DNA of 64,000 bases from Arthrobacter sp. 9V (GTDB lineage Bacteria; Actinomycetota; Actinomycetes; Actinomycetales; Micrococcaceae). The stretch is from the NCBI RefSeq assembly GCF_902506065.1, contig NZ_LR732912.1:466529-530528 (forward strand). The letters are read 5' to 3'. A program made the position numbers and the translations under genes. Every line of letters starts with the position of its first letter. Position 1 is the stretch's first letter. The notes beneath the pieces were generated by a model. That model did no database searches. It saw only the letters and a list, made by a program, of their open reading frames with translations, and had not been told where the DNA came from. Below are positions 30,152-39,186 of the stretch, piece after piece.

Positions 30152-31020
30152 CCCTTCACCCCGCTGTGCGTGATGCTGGCGACGATGTGCTTCTGCAGGA
30201 GGGCGAAAATCACCAGGCACGGGATGAAACTGACCAGTGTTGCAGCCATGACGTTGGACGTGGAGGCCGTCTCGGTGTTCAAGGTTGCCAAGCCCACGGT
30301 AAGCGTCCGGGCAGTGTCGGATTGACCCACCACCAGTGGCCAGAGGAGGTCGTTCCAGTGCCAGAGGAAGACGAAGATGGCCAGCGTGGCCAAGACAGGC
30401 CGGATCAGCGGGAGCACAATCTGCCAGAAGGTCCGCCATTCGCCGGCACCGTCAATGCGGGCGGCGTCGAAGAGTTCCTCCGGCATGTCCCTGACGAACT
30501 GGCGGATGAGGAAGATCGCCTGGGCGTTGGCCAAGGTGGGCAGGATCAAGCCCCACAAGGTGTTCACGCCCCCCATCTTGGAAATGAGGATGAACGTGGG
30601 GATCAACGTGGCCTGAACGGGCACCATCATGGTGGCGATGATGGCCCATAGCAGAGCGTTCCGTCCCGGGAACCTCTTACGGGCCAAGGCGTAAGCGGCC
30701 ATGGAGGCGGTCAGCAGCACCACAACAACGGATACCGCAGAGTACAGGAATGAGTTCCAAAGCCAGAGCGGGAATTCGCCTACGTTGAAGATGCGGACAA
30801 TGTTGTCCAACGTCAACGACGACGGCAACGCGTAGGGCAGTGTGGGGGCATCCTCCGGGGAGAGCGCCAGAACTGCCACTGCAATCAGTGGCGCCACGGT
30901 GAAGAGTGAGATCACCGCAAGTACCCAGGTCAGGGTGCGCTGGCGGCGCTTCTCCGTGTTGCGGCGGGGGCTTGTGTTAGGCCGTTGCCCAACGGTGGAA
31001 GCAGGCAGAGTGGCAGTCAC
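30148..31020 (-). CDS. Sugar ABC transporter permease, MalG type (module B)
   Basis: Second channel subunit of the module B importer: 290 residues, six membrane helices, EAA loop at about 185 reading DAARIDGAGEWRTFWQI. A 35-residue cytoplasmic leader rich in Arg and Thr precedes the first helix. The C-terminus ends HSGVKG, typical of CUT1 MalG-type subunits. Both ends overlap neighbours by four bases (MalF-type partner upstream, Gfo/Idh gene downstream). Confidence 0.9.
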   Translation of the reverse strand: MTATLPASTVGQRPNTSPRRNTEKRRQRTLTWVLAVISLFTVAPLIAVAVLALSPEDAPTLPYALPSSLTLDNIVRIFNVGEFPLWLWNSFLYSAVSVVVVLLTASMAAYALARKRFPGRNALLWAIIATMMVPVQATLIPTFILISKMGGVNTLWGLILPTLANAQAIFLIRQFVRDMPEELFDAARIDGAGEWRTFWQIVLPLIRPVLATLAIFVFLWHWNDLLWPLVVGQSDTARTLTVGLATLNTETASTSNVMAATLVSFIPCLVIFALLQKHIVASITHSGVKG

Positions 31021-31973
31021 TTGGAGTCCTTACCTTCGAAGAAGCGCTGCTGGATGAGTGACAGGATGAGCACGATGACGAACAGCACCACACCGATGGC
31101 TGATGCGTAGCCGAAATCGAAGAACTTGAAGCCTTCATCGAACAGGAAGTAGATGAGGCTGTGGCTGGCCCGGGCGGGCCCGCCGCCGGTCATGACGTAG
31201 ATGGTGTCGAAGACCTGGAATCCGACGATCGTCTCAATGACCAGGACAAAGAACACCACGGGCTTCAGCAGCGGCAATGTGACGTACCAGAACGATTTCC
31301 AGGCGCCGGCCCCGTCAATGCGGGCGGCTTCATGGACTTCCGCGGGCTGGGCTTTGAGTCCGGCCAGGAAGATCAGCATGGAGTAGCCGAAGCCTTTCCA
31401 CACTGACACCACGGCCAGGGACAACAGGACCAGGAGTTGGGGTCCTGAAGTGAAGGGCACGGGGCCCATGCCAAGACCAACCAATGCTGCATTCAGCGGA
31501 CCATCCGTGGAGAAGATCCACGTCCAGATAATGCCGGCCATGACGAACGAGCTGAGGTACGGGATGAACAGCAGCGCACGGAAAGTCCCGGTGAACCGAA
31601 CCAACTTGTCCAAGAGGACGGCCCCGGCCAGGGACACAGCAATGATGAATGGCACAAAGATCGCCACGTACAGGAACGTCACCTTGAGGCTTTGCCAGAA
31701 GTTGGGATCAGCAGCCAGCCGTGTGTAGTTGTCTGCGCCCAGGAATTCGAAGTCGCCGTTGAGGCTGTACTCGGTCAGGCTCATGGCTCCGGCCCCAAAG
31801 ATGGGGAGGAATTTGAACAGACCGAAAATGACCAGGGTGGGCAGGACGAAGAGGATGCCGGCCAGTGCCTCCCGGTTACGGGCCTTCTTGGCCCCAAACG
31901 GCTTGAGCGGGGGTGCCGTCAACTCGGGATGTCGACCGGCCAATGTGTTTCTGGTGCGGGTGTTTACAGACAT
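31017..31973 (-). CDS. Sugar ABC transporter permease, MalF type (module B)
   Basis: First channel subunit of the module B importer: 318 residues, six membrane helices after a basic 35-residue leader, EAA loop at about 215 reading EAARIDGAGAWKSFWYV. The conserved GGGPARAS segment follows the fifth helix. It lies 29 bases downstream of the binding-protein gene with no hairpin between them, and overlaps the MalG-type partner by four bases. Confidence 0.9.
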   Translation of the reverse strand: MSVNTRTRNTLAGRHPELTAPPLKPFGAKKARNREALAGILFVLPTLVIFGLFKFLPIFGAGAMSLTEYSLNGDFEFLGADNYTRLAADPNFWQSLKVTFLYVAIFVPFIIAVSLAGAVLLDKLVRFTGTFRALLFIPYLSSFVMAGIIWTWIFSTDGPLNAALVGLGMGPVPFTSGPQLLVLLSLAVVSVWKGFGYSMLIFLAGLKAQPAEVHEAARIDGAGAWKSFWYVTLPLLKPVVFFVLVIETIVGFQVFDTIYVMTGGGPARASHSLIYFLFDEGFKFFDFGYASAIGVVLFVIVLILSLIQQRFFEGKDSK

Positions 31974-32002
31974 GGGGTGACCAATCAGTGGTTGGGCTGG
32001 AC

Positions 32003-33289
32003 TCAGGATGCCGAGCGCTGCAGGATGCCGCGAGCCTCTTTAGCGGCACGGTCCAGGGCTTCCTTGGCGGTGACATCGCCACGAAGCGCTGCCTGGATAT
32101 TCGGTGCAAGGGCACCCATGACCTGACGTGCCGCGGGCGACGGTTCGCCGGGGTTGGCGGATTTCAAAGCTTCTGCCATGGCGAGCGAATCGGCATCGGT
32201 GCCCAACACCGCGGCGTCGGTCCGGGTGGGCAGGTTGCCTGCGGCGGCGTTGAGGGCCTTCTGGGACTCCGCCGAGCTCAGGTAGCTCATCACGGTGTAC
32301 GCGGCTTCCCGGTTTTCCTTCTTGTTGATGGAGGTCAGTGCGAGCAATCCGGGGTTGCCGTACGTTGCCTGTACCTTGCCCTGCAAGGGGGCGCCCAGGG
32401 CAACATTTTCGGCACCGAGGGCGGTCCTCATCTGCTTTAGCTCAGGCAGGGATGCGGTGGCACGCATTGCGGCCTTTCCTGTGGCGATCGGCGCACCTTC
32501 AACCTTGGGACCATCGGTGGCGGCATCCGCGGGGAGCCCACCGAGCTTCTTGAGATCGATCAGCAGTTGCAGCGCCGAAACACCGGCTTCGGAGTCGAAA
32601 GCGATGTCCTTGGCATCATCGGTAAACACAGTGCCGCCTGCCTGCCACAACAGAGGATAGAAGGACAGGTTCAGCGTTTGTTCAGGGCTGCCGGCGTAGT
32701 CCATGACGGCGACGCCCTTCTTGGCCAGAACCGGCGCTGTCCTGCGGAGATCGTCCCAGGTCTTGGGCAGCGGCAAACCTGCTTCAGCGAAGATTTTGGT
32801 GTTGTACGCAGTGGTGTTGATGTTCTGGAACAACGGAACGCCGAACACCTCTTTGTCGAACGTCGCCGCTTCCAAAGTCCCGGGGTAGAAGCTGTCCTTA
32901 TCCTTCTCCACGGCTTTGTCCACTGGCAGCAGACCACGAACATTGCGGTAGGTGGCGGCTTGGTCCGGCGTAATGAGTACGACGTCGGGTCCCGAGCCAG
33001 CGGCCAGCGCTGCCGAGATCTGGGCGTCCCGCTTGTCGAACGTCTGGAGCTCAATGGTCAGGTCGATTCCCGGATTGGCCTTCTCGAAGCTGGCCTCGGT
33101 GTCCTGCCAGAATTTCTTGCTGGCCGTCTCGTCCTTGATGACGGGGTACATCCAGAGCGTCACCTTGCCGGTGGCCTGGCCGCCGTCGGAGGTTGAAGAA
33201 CCGGCGGGACCGCAGGCGGTCAGCGTCAAAGCGGCGGTCACGACGGCGGCAGTCGCCAAGGTGGCGCGGCCCAACTTACGTGTAAACAT
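32003..33289 (-). CDS. Sugar-binding lipoprotein of ABC importer (module B)
   Basis: A 428-residue extracellular solute-binding protein. The signal MFTRKLGRATLATAAVV leads to lipobox LTLTAC (Cys26) and a Ser/Gly-rich linker, then the type 1 binding fold (KVTLWMYPVIKDETASKKFW). It is only distantly like the module A and C binding proteins, so the ligand probably differs. It starts five bases after the sulfatase stop, an arrangement that ties desulfation to uptake. No ligand can be named from sequence. Confidence 0.92.
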   Translation of the reverse strand: MFTRKLGRATLATAAVVTAALTLTACGPAGSSTSDGGQATGKVTLWMYPVIKDETASKKFWQDTEASFEKANPGIDLTIELQTFDKRDAQISAALAAGSGPDVVLITPDQAATYRNVRGLLPVDKAVEKDKDSFYPGTLEAATFDKEVFGVPLFQNINTTAYNTKIFAEAGLPLPKTWDDLRRTAPVLAKKGVAVMDYAGSPEQTLNLSFYPLLWQAGGTVFTDDAKDIAFDSEAGVSALQLLIDLKKLGGLPADAATDGPKVEGAPIATGKAAMRATASLPELKQMRTALGAENVALGAPLQGKVQATYGNPGLLALTSINKKENREAAYTVMSYLSSAESQKALNAAAGNLPTRTDAAVLGTDADSLAMAEALKSANPGEPSPAARQVMGALAPNIQAALRGDVTAKEALDRAAKEARGILQRSAS

Positions 33290-33294
33290 GGTGG

Positions 33295-34641
33295 CTACTT
33301 TCGGGTGAGGGTGGCTTCTTGGATCGCGTTGAGCGCGAGGTGATGCCGGCTGGCTGCTACGGGGGCGGCGAGGAGGGGATCATCGCACTCCCGCATCCAG
33401 TCGAAGAGGGCAACGGAGAGATTACGGAGGATCCCCGACTGCTCCGGATGGGCGGCAATGTTGTCCAGTTCCTCAGGATCTGTTGTGAGGTCGTAGAGTT
33501 CCATCGCCGGGCTGGTACCGATGGTGGGGCCGCCGAGATCTGCCGGCAAGCTGCGATGGATCCAGGATTGCGTGGGATCCATGGCGCGTGGTGCGTTGGA
33601 GAAATTAACGATCAGCTTGTGCGTGGATGTCCGCACTGATCGCTTGGGATCGTAATACGTGTGGTAGCTCAACTGGCTGAAACAGTGGTTGCGTGGTGCC
33701 TCCCCTGCTTCGACCGCCGGCCGCAGGGTGGTCCCGGCGAGGCCTTCCGGTGTTGGCAGTCCTGCCAGGTCCAACAGGGTGGGCAGGACATCGACGTGAC
33801 TGACGATGTCCGCCACGCGTCTCCCGGACCACGCCGGATTGCCGGGGTGGCGCAGCATCAGCGCAACGCCGAGTCCGGCGTCGTACAGGGTGCATTTGGC
33901 GCGGGGCAGCGCAAGTCCGTGGTCCGTGGTGAACAGAACCAGCGTCTGATCGCGGAGGCCCAGTGCATCCAATTCGGCTAGGACACGCCCCACGCCTTGG
34001 TCCATGTGCTTAACAGCGCCCTGCAGCTCGGCGATTTCCTCGCGGGCGCCGTCGTCGTCCACCAGGTGGGCAGGAACGGTGTGCCCCAGAGAAACGTCCG
34101 GGTTCACGCCGTCGGCCAGGAAACCCATCACCCCAGGGCGGTCCCTTTCGGAGGGCACCCGGTGGGGCTCCGTGAAGCCGACCTGCAGGTAGAAGGGACG
34201 GTCGCTGCCGGACATGCGACGCAAAGCGTCAGTGGCGCGATCCACGACGACGTCCCGGGTACCTCCCGTACGGGCGTGGTCGAAACCGAGCCGGCTGGCC
34301 ACAACGTCGTCCGCCAAAACACGCGATTCGTGGTGCACGCCAACGAGCTCGGTTTGGTAGCCGACGGACTTCAACCTGTGGGCGATGTGGTCCGTCGGAT
34401 CTTTGAGATCCCAGCTGAAGGGCTCGTGCGTCAGCCCGAGGACACCGTTGGTCTGGGGATAGGTGCCCGTGAAGAGTGAGGCCCGGGCCGGGCTGCAGTG
34501 GGGAGCGGTGGCGAAGGCTTGCTCAAAGAGCGTGGATTCGTCGGCAAAGGCATCCAGATTCGGTGTGGAGACGGTTTCCACTCCGTAGGTGCCCAGGAAG
34601 CGGCCGAGGTCGTGGCAGTGGATCAGGAGAATGTTCTGCAC
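33295..34641 (-). CDS. Type I sulfatase without signal peptide, N-sulfoglucosamine-sulfohydrolase-like
   Basis: Hydrolyses sulfate esters or N-sulfate using a formylglycine made from Cys49 in the signature HCSPARASLFTG (C-x-P-x-R). The 448 residues include metal and active-site segments NILLIHCHDLGRFLGTYG at the N-terminus and FTTDHGLALPRAK in the middle. The stretch after the signature (TYPQTNGVLGLTHEP) recalls heparan N-sulfatases (S1_8 group); this subgroup call is from memory. With no signal peptide it acts in the cytoplasm on imported sugars, and a formylglycine-generating enzyme must exist elsewhere. It is tightly packed between hydroxyacid dehydrogenase (two-base gap) and binding protein (five-base gap). 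Confidence 0.85.
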   Translation of the reverse strand: MQNILLIHCHDLGRFLGTYGVETVSTPNLDAFADESTLFEQAFATAPHCSPARASLFTGTYPQTNGVLGLTHEPFSWDLKDPTDHIAHRLKSVGYQTELVGVHHESRVLADDVVASRLGFDHARTGGTRDVVVDRATDALRRMSGSDRPFYLQVGFTEPHRVPSERDRPGVMGFLADGVNPDVSLGHTVPAHLVDDDGAREEIAELQGAVKHMDQGVGRVLAELDALGLRDQTLVLFTTDHGLALPRAKCTLYDAGLGVALMLRHPGNPAWSGRRVADIVSHVDVLPTLLDLAGLPTPEGLAGTTLRPAVEAGEAPRNHCFSQLSYHTYYDPKRSVRTSTHKLIVNFSNAPRAMDPTQSWIHRSLPADLGGPTIGTSPAMELYDLTTDPEELDNIAAHPEQSGILRNLSVALFDWMRECDDPLLAAPVAASRHHLALNAIQEATLTRK

Positions 34642-34643
34642 GG

Positions 34644-35690
34644 TCAGCCCATCCGTTCGAGGTCGGTGCGGATGAGGGCGTGTTCCATGGGTTGGCCGCT
34701 GATGAAGCGGCGGAGTTCGTCAACCACAATGCCGCCGGCCCTGCGTCTGGAGTCGATGGTGGCTCCGCCGAGGTGGGGAGTAAGGAGCACGTTCGGCAGC
34801 GAACGCCAGGGGCTGTCCGCGGGCAAGGGCTCCTGGTCGAAGACGTCCAGTGCGGCATCAATCCGGCCTGAGTGGACCTCTTTGTACAGGGCTTCCATGT
34901 CCACGATGGTGGAGCGCGCCGTGTTCACGAACGCTGCCCCATCCGGAAGCAGCGCGAGTTCGGCAGCACCGATGAGCCCTTCGGTTTCGTTGGTGGCCGG
35001 TGCATGAACCGCAACCACGTCACTGTTTGCCATCACGTCTTGCAAGGAGGCGGAACTGGTCGCGAGGGGATCGCCTTGGGGAATGTAGGGGTCGTAGACG
35101 GACACCGTGGCGCCGAGTGCCAGGCAAGCGTCAATGTAGCGGCGGCCCGTCCGTGAAGCGCCGACTACGCCGATGCGGGCGCCGGAGACTTCACGGGCCC
35201 TGGGTACTGCCCGGGCATCGTCCCAGTTGGTGCCGTTGCGGAGGCTGTGATCGAGCTGGTGCACGCGGCGCAGCAGGCTCAGAGTGAAGGTGAGCGAGAG
35301 CTCCGCAACGGCCGGGGCCATGGCTGCTCCCGCTTGGGAGATGGGGATGCCGGCGGCCCAAAATGCGTCGCTGACAAGGGCGTGCAGCGATGACGCGGCG
35401 TGGACGACGCATTTGAGGTTCGGTGCCGCTGCCAGGTGTTCGGCATCGAGGCGGGGGAAGCCCCACGCTGTGATGAAGATGTCTGTCCCAGCTGCCGCGG
35501 CGGCGAAAGCGTCCAATGACTGGAGCTGGGCCGGTGCGATGGCGGTAACCTCGCCCAGCTGGTTCAGTGCAGCGTGGGTTTCCGGGGAGATGAAGGCCGC
35601 CCGTTCCACGTCCGGGATGCTCAGGAGAATCCTCAGTCCGGCGGCGGTGGGTGGTGGTGGTGTCGATGCAACGCCGTTGTTGATGTTCAT
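34644..35690 (-). CDS. D-2-hydroxyacid dehydrogenase-like protein, module B
   Basis: A 348-residue NAD-dependent two-domain protein and first gene of the module B operon. The cofactor loop is RIGVVGASRTGRRYID, the substrate Arg lies in FVNTARSTIVD, the acid in LDVFDQEPLPADS and the His in LLTPHLGGATID, so the full catalytic set is present. The cap regions resemble the module A and C paralogs (ILLSIPDVERAAFISPE, IFITAWGFPRLDAEHLAAAP). It is divergent from the ROK regulator, with the AT-rich promoter zone around 35691-35760. The substrate is unknown; a sugar-derived 2-oxo acid is plausible. Confidence 0.85.
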   Translation of the reverse strand: MNINNGVASTPPPPTAAGLRILLSIPDVERAAFISPETHAALNQLGEVTAIAPAQLQSLDAFAAAAAGTDIFITAWGFPRLDAEHLAAAPNLKCVVHAASSLHALVSDAFWAAGIPISQAGAAMAPAVAELSLTFTLSLLRRVHQLDHSLRNGTNWDDARAVPRAREVSGARIGVVGASRTGRRYIDACLALGATVSVYDPYIPQGDPLATSSASLQDVMANSDVVAVHAPATNETEGLIGAAELALLPDGAAFVNTARSTIVDMEALYKEVHSGRIDAALDVFDQEPLPADSPWRSLPNVLLTPHLGGATIDSRRRAGGIVVDELRRFISGQPMEHALIRTDLERMG

Positions 35691-35823
35691 GGGTTGAGAT
35701 TGCCAGTTTCACTATCTTTTGTCAATGACTAAAGTAAGTATGATGGAGAGTGTGAAAGCAATAGCGCTACGGATGCCAGAATGGGTGGGATCCTTTGCCG
35801 CGCAACAACAGGAGCCACCAGCA

Positions 35824-36960
35824 ATGAAGCCACGTGCAGGCAGCAAGGCCCTGATCCGTGAGATCAACGAGGCCCTGGTGCTCGACGTCGTGCGGACCAA
35901 ATCGCCCGTCTCCCGGGCCACCATCACGGTTCAGACCGGCCTGAGCGCTGCCAGCGTCACCGGAATAACGGGCAAGCTCATCAACTCGGGCCTGCTGGTT
36001 GAGACCGAGATTGCGCCCAGCACGGGTGGAAGGCCCGCGCGACTGCTTGAGCTCGGACGCGAAGGTGTTTTCGCGGCGGGGGTGAGGCTGTCCGCTACGG
36101 AGGCCCACGCCGTCGTCGTCGATTTGCGCGGTGACGTGGTGGCCACCCACAGCGAGCCGTTGGCGTCCACAGGCCCGGACGAAGCGGCAGCGGCCGTGGC
36201 CCGGGCGGTCCACACAGCCTCCGGCAACCTGGAGTCCAGGCTTATTGGAGTGGGTGTTGCCGTTTCCGGCGTGGTTGATCAAGCTAGCGGCTTGGTGCGG
36301 CACAGCGGGGCGATGGGCTGGGCTGACATCAAGTTCCAAGTGCTCCTGGAAGAAGTTTCCGGGCAACCGGTCATCGTTGACAGTTACGTCAATGCCTACG
36401 CCCGCGGGCTGCTGTTCGACGACGTTTTCAAAGGCCGCGAGATGCTCATCTTCAGCGTCGGCACCAGTCTGGGCGCCGCCGTCGTGATTGAAGGCCGCAT
36501 CCAGCGCGGCTTCAACGGTGCGGCCGGGGGCTTCGCCCATTCGCGGGCGATCACCGGACCAGGTCCGGCCAGGCCCTGTCACTGCGGCGCGGACGATTGC
36601 TTCGAGACCCGCGGCAGCCTGTGGGGGATGCAGCGTGAGCTGGAGCGGAGCGGCCAGGACCGGGGGATAGACCCCGACGCCGATTCCAGCCTGATTGCCG
36701 ACGCCGCCCTGCACCTGGGCATCGGAATGGCGAACACGGCCAAGGTCCTGGGCCCCGGGCAGGTGGTGGTCGGCTTCGCGCCCGAGGCCGATCTGGGGAC
36801 GTTTGCCGAGCAGACCAAGGCCGCGTTCGTGCGCCAATACGACCACGCGAATACTCCGCCTCCATTGTTTGATACTTCAGTTGCAGATCCGGTAGCGCTG
36901 GCCCGAGGTGCTGCATGCTCGGTGCTGGCGGGATTGTTCACCGCCAGCCCAACTGGGTAG
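35824..36960 (+). CDS. ROK-family transcriptional repressor (module B)
   Basis: A sugar-responsive regulator of 378 residues. An N-terminal winged helix (residues 10-70, SRATITVQTGLSAASVTG, ETEIAPSTGGRPARLLEL) is followed by a ROK ligand domain with IGVGVAVSGVVDQASG and the zinc-type motif CHCGADDCFE (about 252-261). I start at the ATG at 35824, which has AGGAGCC upstream; the frame is open from 35719 but that stretch overlaps the promoter zone. It is divergent from the module B operon and probably represses it. Its last codons, SPTG plus TAG, are supplied by palindromic element copy 3. Confidence 0.88.
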   Translation: MKPRAGSKALIREINEALVLDVVRTKSPVSRATITVQTGLSAASVTGITGKLINSGLLVETEIAPSTGGRPARLLELGREGVFAAGVRLSATEAHAVVVDLRGDVVATHSEPLASTGPDEAAAAVARAVHTASGNLESRLIGVGVAVSGVVDQASGLVRHSGAMGWADIKFQVLLEEVSGQPVIVDSYVNAYARGLLFDDVFKGREMLIFSVGTSLGAAVVIEGRIQRGFNGAAGGFAHSRAITGPGPARPCHCGADDCFETRGSLWGMQRELERSGQDRGIDPDADSSLIADAALHLGIGMANTAKVLGPGQVVVGFAPEADLGTFAEQTKAAFVRQYDHANTPPPLFDTSVADPVALARGAACSVLAGLFTASPTG

Positions 36961-37013
36961 CAGCAGATGCCGTTTTGAGGGCTCAGAACGGCATCTGCTG
37001 CTACTTACATGGG
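36948..37013. repeat. Palindromic element copy 3 (18-bp perfect stem)
   Basis: Opens CCCAACTGGGTAGCAG (36948-36963), fitting the family end consensus. GTAGCAGCAGATGCCGTT (36957-36974) pairs perfectly with 36987-37004 around a 12-base loop. It carries the ROK stop codon and lies between convergent genes, so it likely terminates both. Confidence 0.8.
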
Positions 37014-37040
37014 ACCGGAGGGCGCTTGGGTGTGACGGGG

Positions 37041-39053
37041 CTATCGCCGCATGGTCTGCATTGCCTGCTGATCGTCAATGCGCACGAGATTGGGCCCGCG
37101 GAGTGTGTACAGCAGACCGTCCTCGTCGGCTGTGATGTGGGGTCCGCTGTACCAGCCGCCGTTGATGTCTGCCACAACAACCGACACTGCGAAGGTGATG
37201 GGGTCAATGCGGAACACCGTGGTGTCGGAGACGCCGTAGATGATCCGGCGGCTGACCTGGAGGGCGCCGAAGTCGGTGCACACGCTGCTGAGGTCGCCGT
37301 GGTGAACCACTTGACGGGTGTCAAGATCGATGACGAACAGACCGGCAGCTTTGCGGGACATGCCGTAAAGGAATTTGCCGTGGATTGCCATTGCTGCGAT
37401 GCCCTGCGGCTGTCCCGGATCCAGGCGCCACAATTCCTGGTTGGCCACGGGATCCCAGGCCACCACAGTGCTCCGGGGACCTGTGGCGTAGATGTTGTCA
37501 CCGCCGAGGTAGGCCACGCCGTCCTTTGTGGACACGGCGCGGACCATCTGGAGGTTGTCGATGGGGTTGACCTTGGAGATGACCTGCGTTGTCACCGGGT
37601 TGTACGCGGCGAAGCAGCCCCCACCGCCTGTGTCGTTCTGGGCGCCGGCAATCACCAGCCCGTTGACGGCATCCCAGCAGACATCCAGGGGACGGTTCTG
37701 CCCCGCCGGGAGCGCAGCCACTTGATAGGGGAGCTGCCCGGTGTTGGGGTCGAAGGCGTAGATTCCCCGTGAGTTGTACTGCCCGGTGTAAAGAATTCCT
37801 CCCACGATTACAGCGTCCTTGGCCTCGCCGGTTGCCCTGAGGTAGGAAACCTGGTTCGCAGCCAATTGGTGACGGGCTATGGTCCCGGTGCCGCCCACGT
37901 AAACATCCCCGGCGCCAGCCGCCAGGCCCATGCACAACTGTGGTCCGCCAGGAGCGCCCGCCTCCGTCAGATCATGCTTGACCGCGGTCTTCGCCACCGG
38001 GTCAACCTCAATGACGTCGTAGGAAGACACCGTGATTGCTTTGCCTCCGTAGACGTCCAACCCCCACATTGCGCCAACATCTTCGGTGAGGATCTGGGTG
38101 ATCCGTTTGGTGGCCATGTTGTAGGACCAGACGCCCGGCTCCTTGACGAAGAAAACGTCATTGCCAAGCTGCCTGAACATCACACCGGTCTTTGCGATGA
38201 TCACATACTTGCTGTGGTCTGCCAGGTTGATCAGCACGGACTTCCCCGGGCCCTTGATGCCCACTCCGAGTTGGCCGTTCAGGACGCTAAGGGAAGTAAC
38301 GGAGACGCCGGTAGCCACCTCGGCTGGAAGGATGTTGGTGGGCGTTTTGCTTGTCCGATCGAACGCAAACAAGCGTGCCGGACTGGATCCGTTGCCGCCG
38401 CCCAAGGTGCTGCCGGTGCCGAAGTACACGTGGCTGGCAGTGGCTGCCACTGCCTGGGCGATTGTTGCTCCGGGATCCGGCACGCCCCAGCTGGTCATGG
38501 CATTGGTGGCGGGATCGTATTCCCAGAGAGAGGGAGCTTTGGTGGTTTCACCGCCACCGGCTGCGTAGACCTTGCCATCAGGAGCAACGGCCAGGGCCCG
38601 GATGTCGCGGTCCCCGGTTTCGCCGACGCCCACTGCTGGAACGTTCGGTGTGCTCAGATCCCAGCGGTACAGGTTCGGTTTCCCATCCACGCCGTCGCGC
38701 AGTACGCCCGCATAGAGGTAACGGCCGGTGGAGTCAGCGGCCAGAGCCTGGATGCTGTACCCGGAACCGAGATCGGTGCGGGACGTAACTTTGCCGGTGG
38801 GCAGATGAAATCCAATGACCCGCACAGGATTCAGATTGCGCGAGCCGATGTACACGGTGTCGCCCACCAGCAGGGAACTCATCAGGGAAAACTGCACGAC
38901 GGCGGGTCCCAGGTCGGTAATTACCGGCACCGAGGTGTTGAGGGGGCGGGCGGCCTGGGCTGCCTCGGAGGTCATTGCTGACAGCGCTACGGCGAGGCCG
39001 CCGATGCCCCCGGTCTGCAGCAATTGACGGCGATTGATGGCGAAAGTGGGCAT
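37041..39053 (-). CDS. Tat-exported beta-propeller protein 2 (module B)
   Basis: Paralog of the 22099-24120 protein: 670 residues with a twin-arginine signal (FAINRRQLLQTGGIGGLA, Ala-rich, cleaved near AQA) and about 14 propeller blades. Conserved positions are shared throughout, for example VVQFSLMSSLLVGDTVYIG, GRYLYAGVL, LWEYDPAT, GQNRPLDV, GGNDNIYATG-like loops and VVADINGGWYSGPHI. I start at 39053, which has the strong site GAGGAGATCTTCC; five codons upstream are open. An operator-like pair at 39168-39186 almost matches the one upstream of propeller 1. Probably secreted and anchored or free; function unproven, possibly glycan binding or cleavage. Confidence 0.75.
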   Translation of the reverse strand: MPTFAINRRQLLQTGGIGGLAVALSAMTSEAAQAARPLNTSVPVITDLGPAVVQFSLMSSLLVGDTVYIGSRNLNPVRVIGFHLPTGKVTSRTDLGSGYSIQALAADSTGRYLYAGVLRDGVDGKPNLYRWDLSTPNVPAVGVGETGDRDIRALAVAPDGKVYAAGGGETTKAPSLWEYDPATNAMTSWGVPDPGATIAQAVAATASHVYFGTGSTLGGGNGSSPARLFAFDRTSKTPTNILPAEVATGVSVTSLSVLNGQLGVGIKGPGKSVLINLADHSKYVIIAKTGVMFRQLGNDVFFVKEPGVWSYNMATKRITQILTEDVGAMWGLDVYGGKAITVSSYDVIEVDPVAKTAVKHDLTEAGAPGGPQLCMGLAAGAGDVYVGGTGTIARHQLAANQVSYLRATGEAKDAVIVGGILYTGQYNSRGIYAFDPNTGQLPYQVAALPAGQNRPLDVCWDAVNGLVIAGAQNDTGGGGCFAAYNPVTTQVISKVNPIDNLQMVRAVSTKDGVAYLGGDNIYATGPRSTVVAWDPVANQELWRLDPGQPQGIAAMAIHGKFLYGMSRKAAGLFVIDLDTRQVVHHGDLSSVCTDFGALQVSRRIIYGVSDTTVFRIDPITFAVSVVVADINGGWYSGPHITADEDGLLYTLRGPNLVRIDDQQAMQTMRR

Positions 39054-39167
39054 GGAAGATCTCCTCATTGAGTGTCCCGTGGGGGTGATTGGGTGCTTTT
39101 AGGACGTTCCGGATACGTCCCGTGCGCACTTCCTCAGGGTTTCAGCCCAAGACTGCGAAATCCATGA

Positions 39168-39186
39168 TTCGAACATTTTCAGACAT
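39168..39186. promoter_or_regulatory. Operator-like repeats upstream of propeller 2
   Basis: TTCGAACAT (39168-39176) and TTCAGACAT (39178-39186) are ten bases apart, as at 21923-21941. The 20-base stretch agrees with the module A site at 18 positions. It overlaps the stop codon of the downstream-facing epimerase-like gene. Confidence 0.6.
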
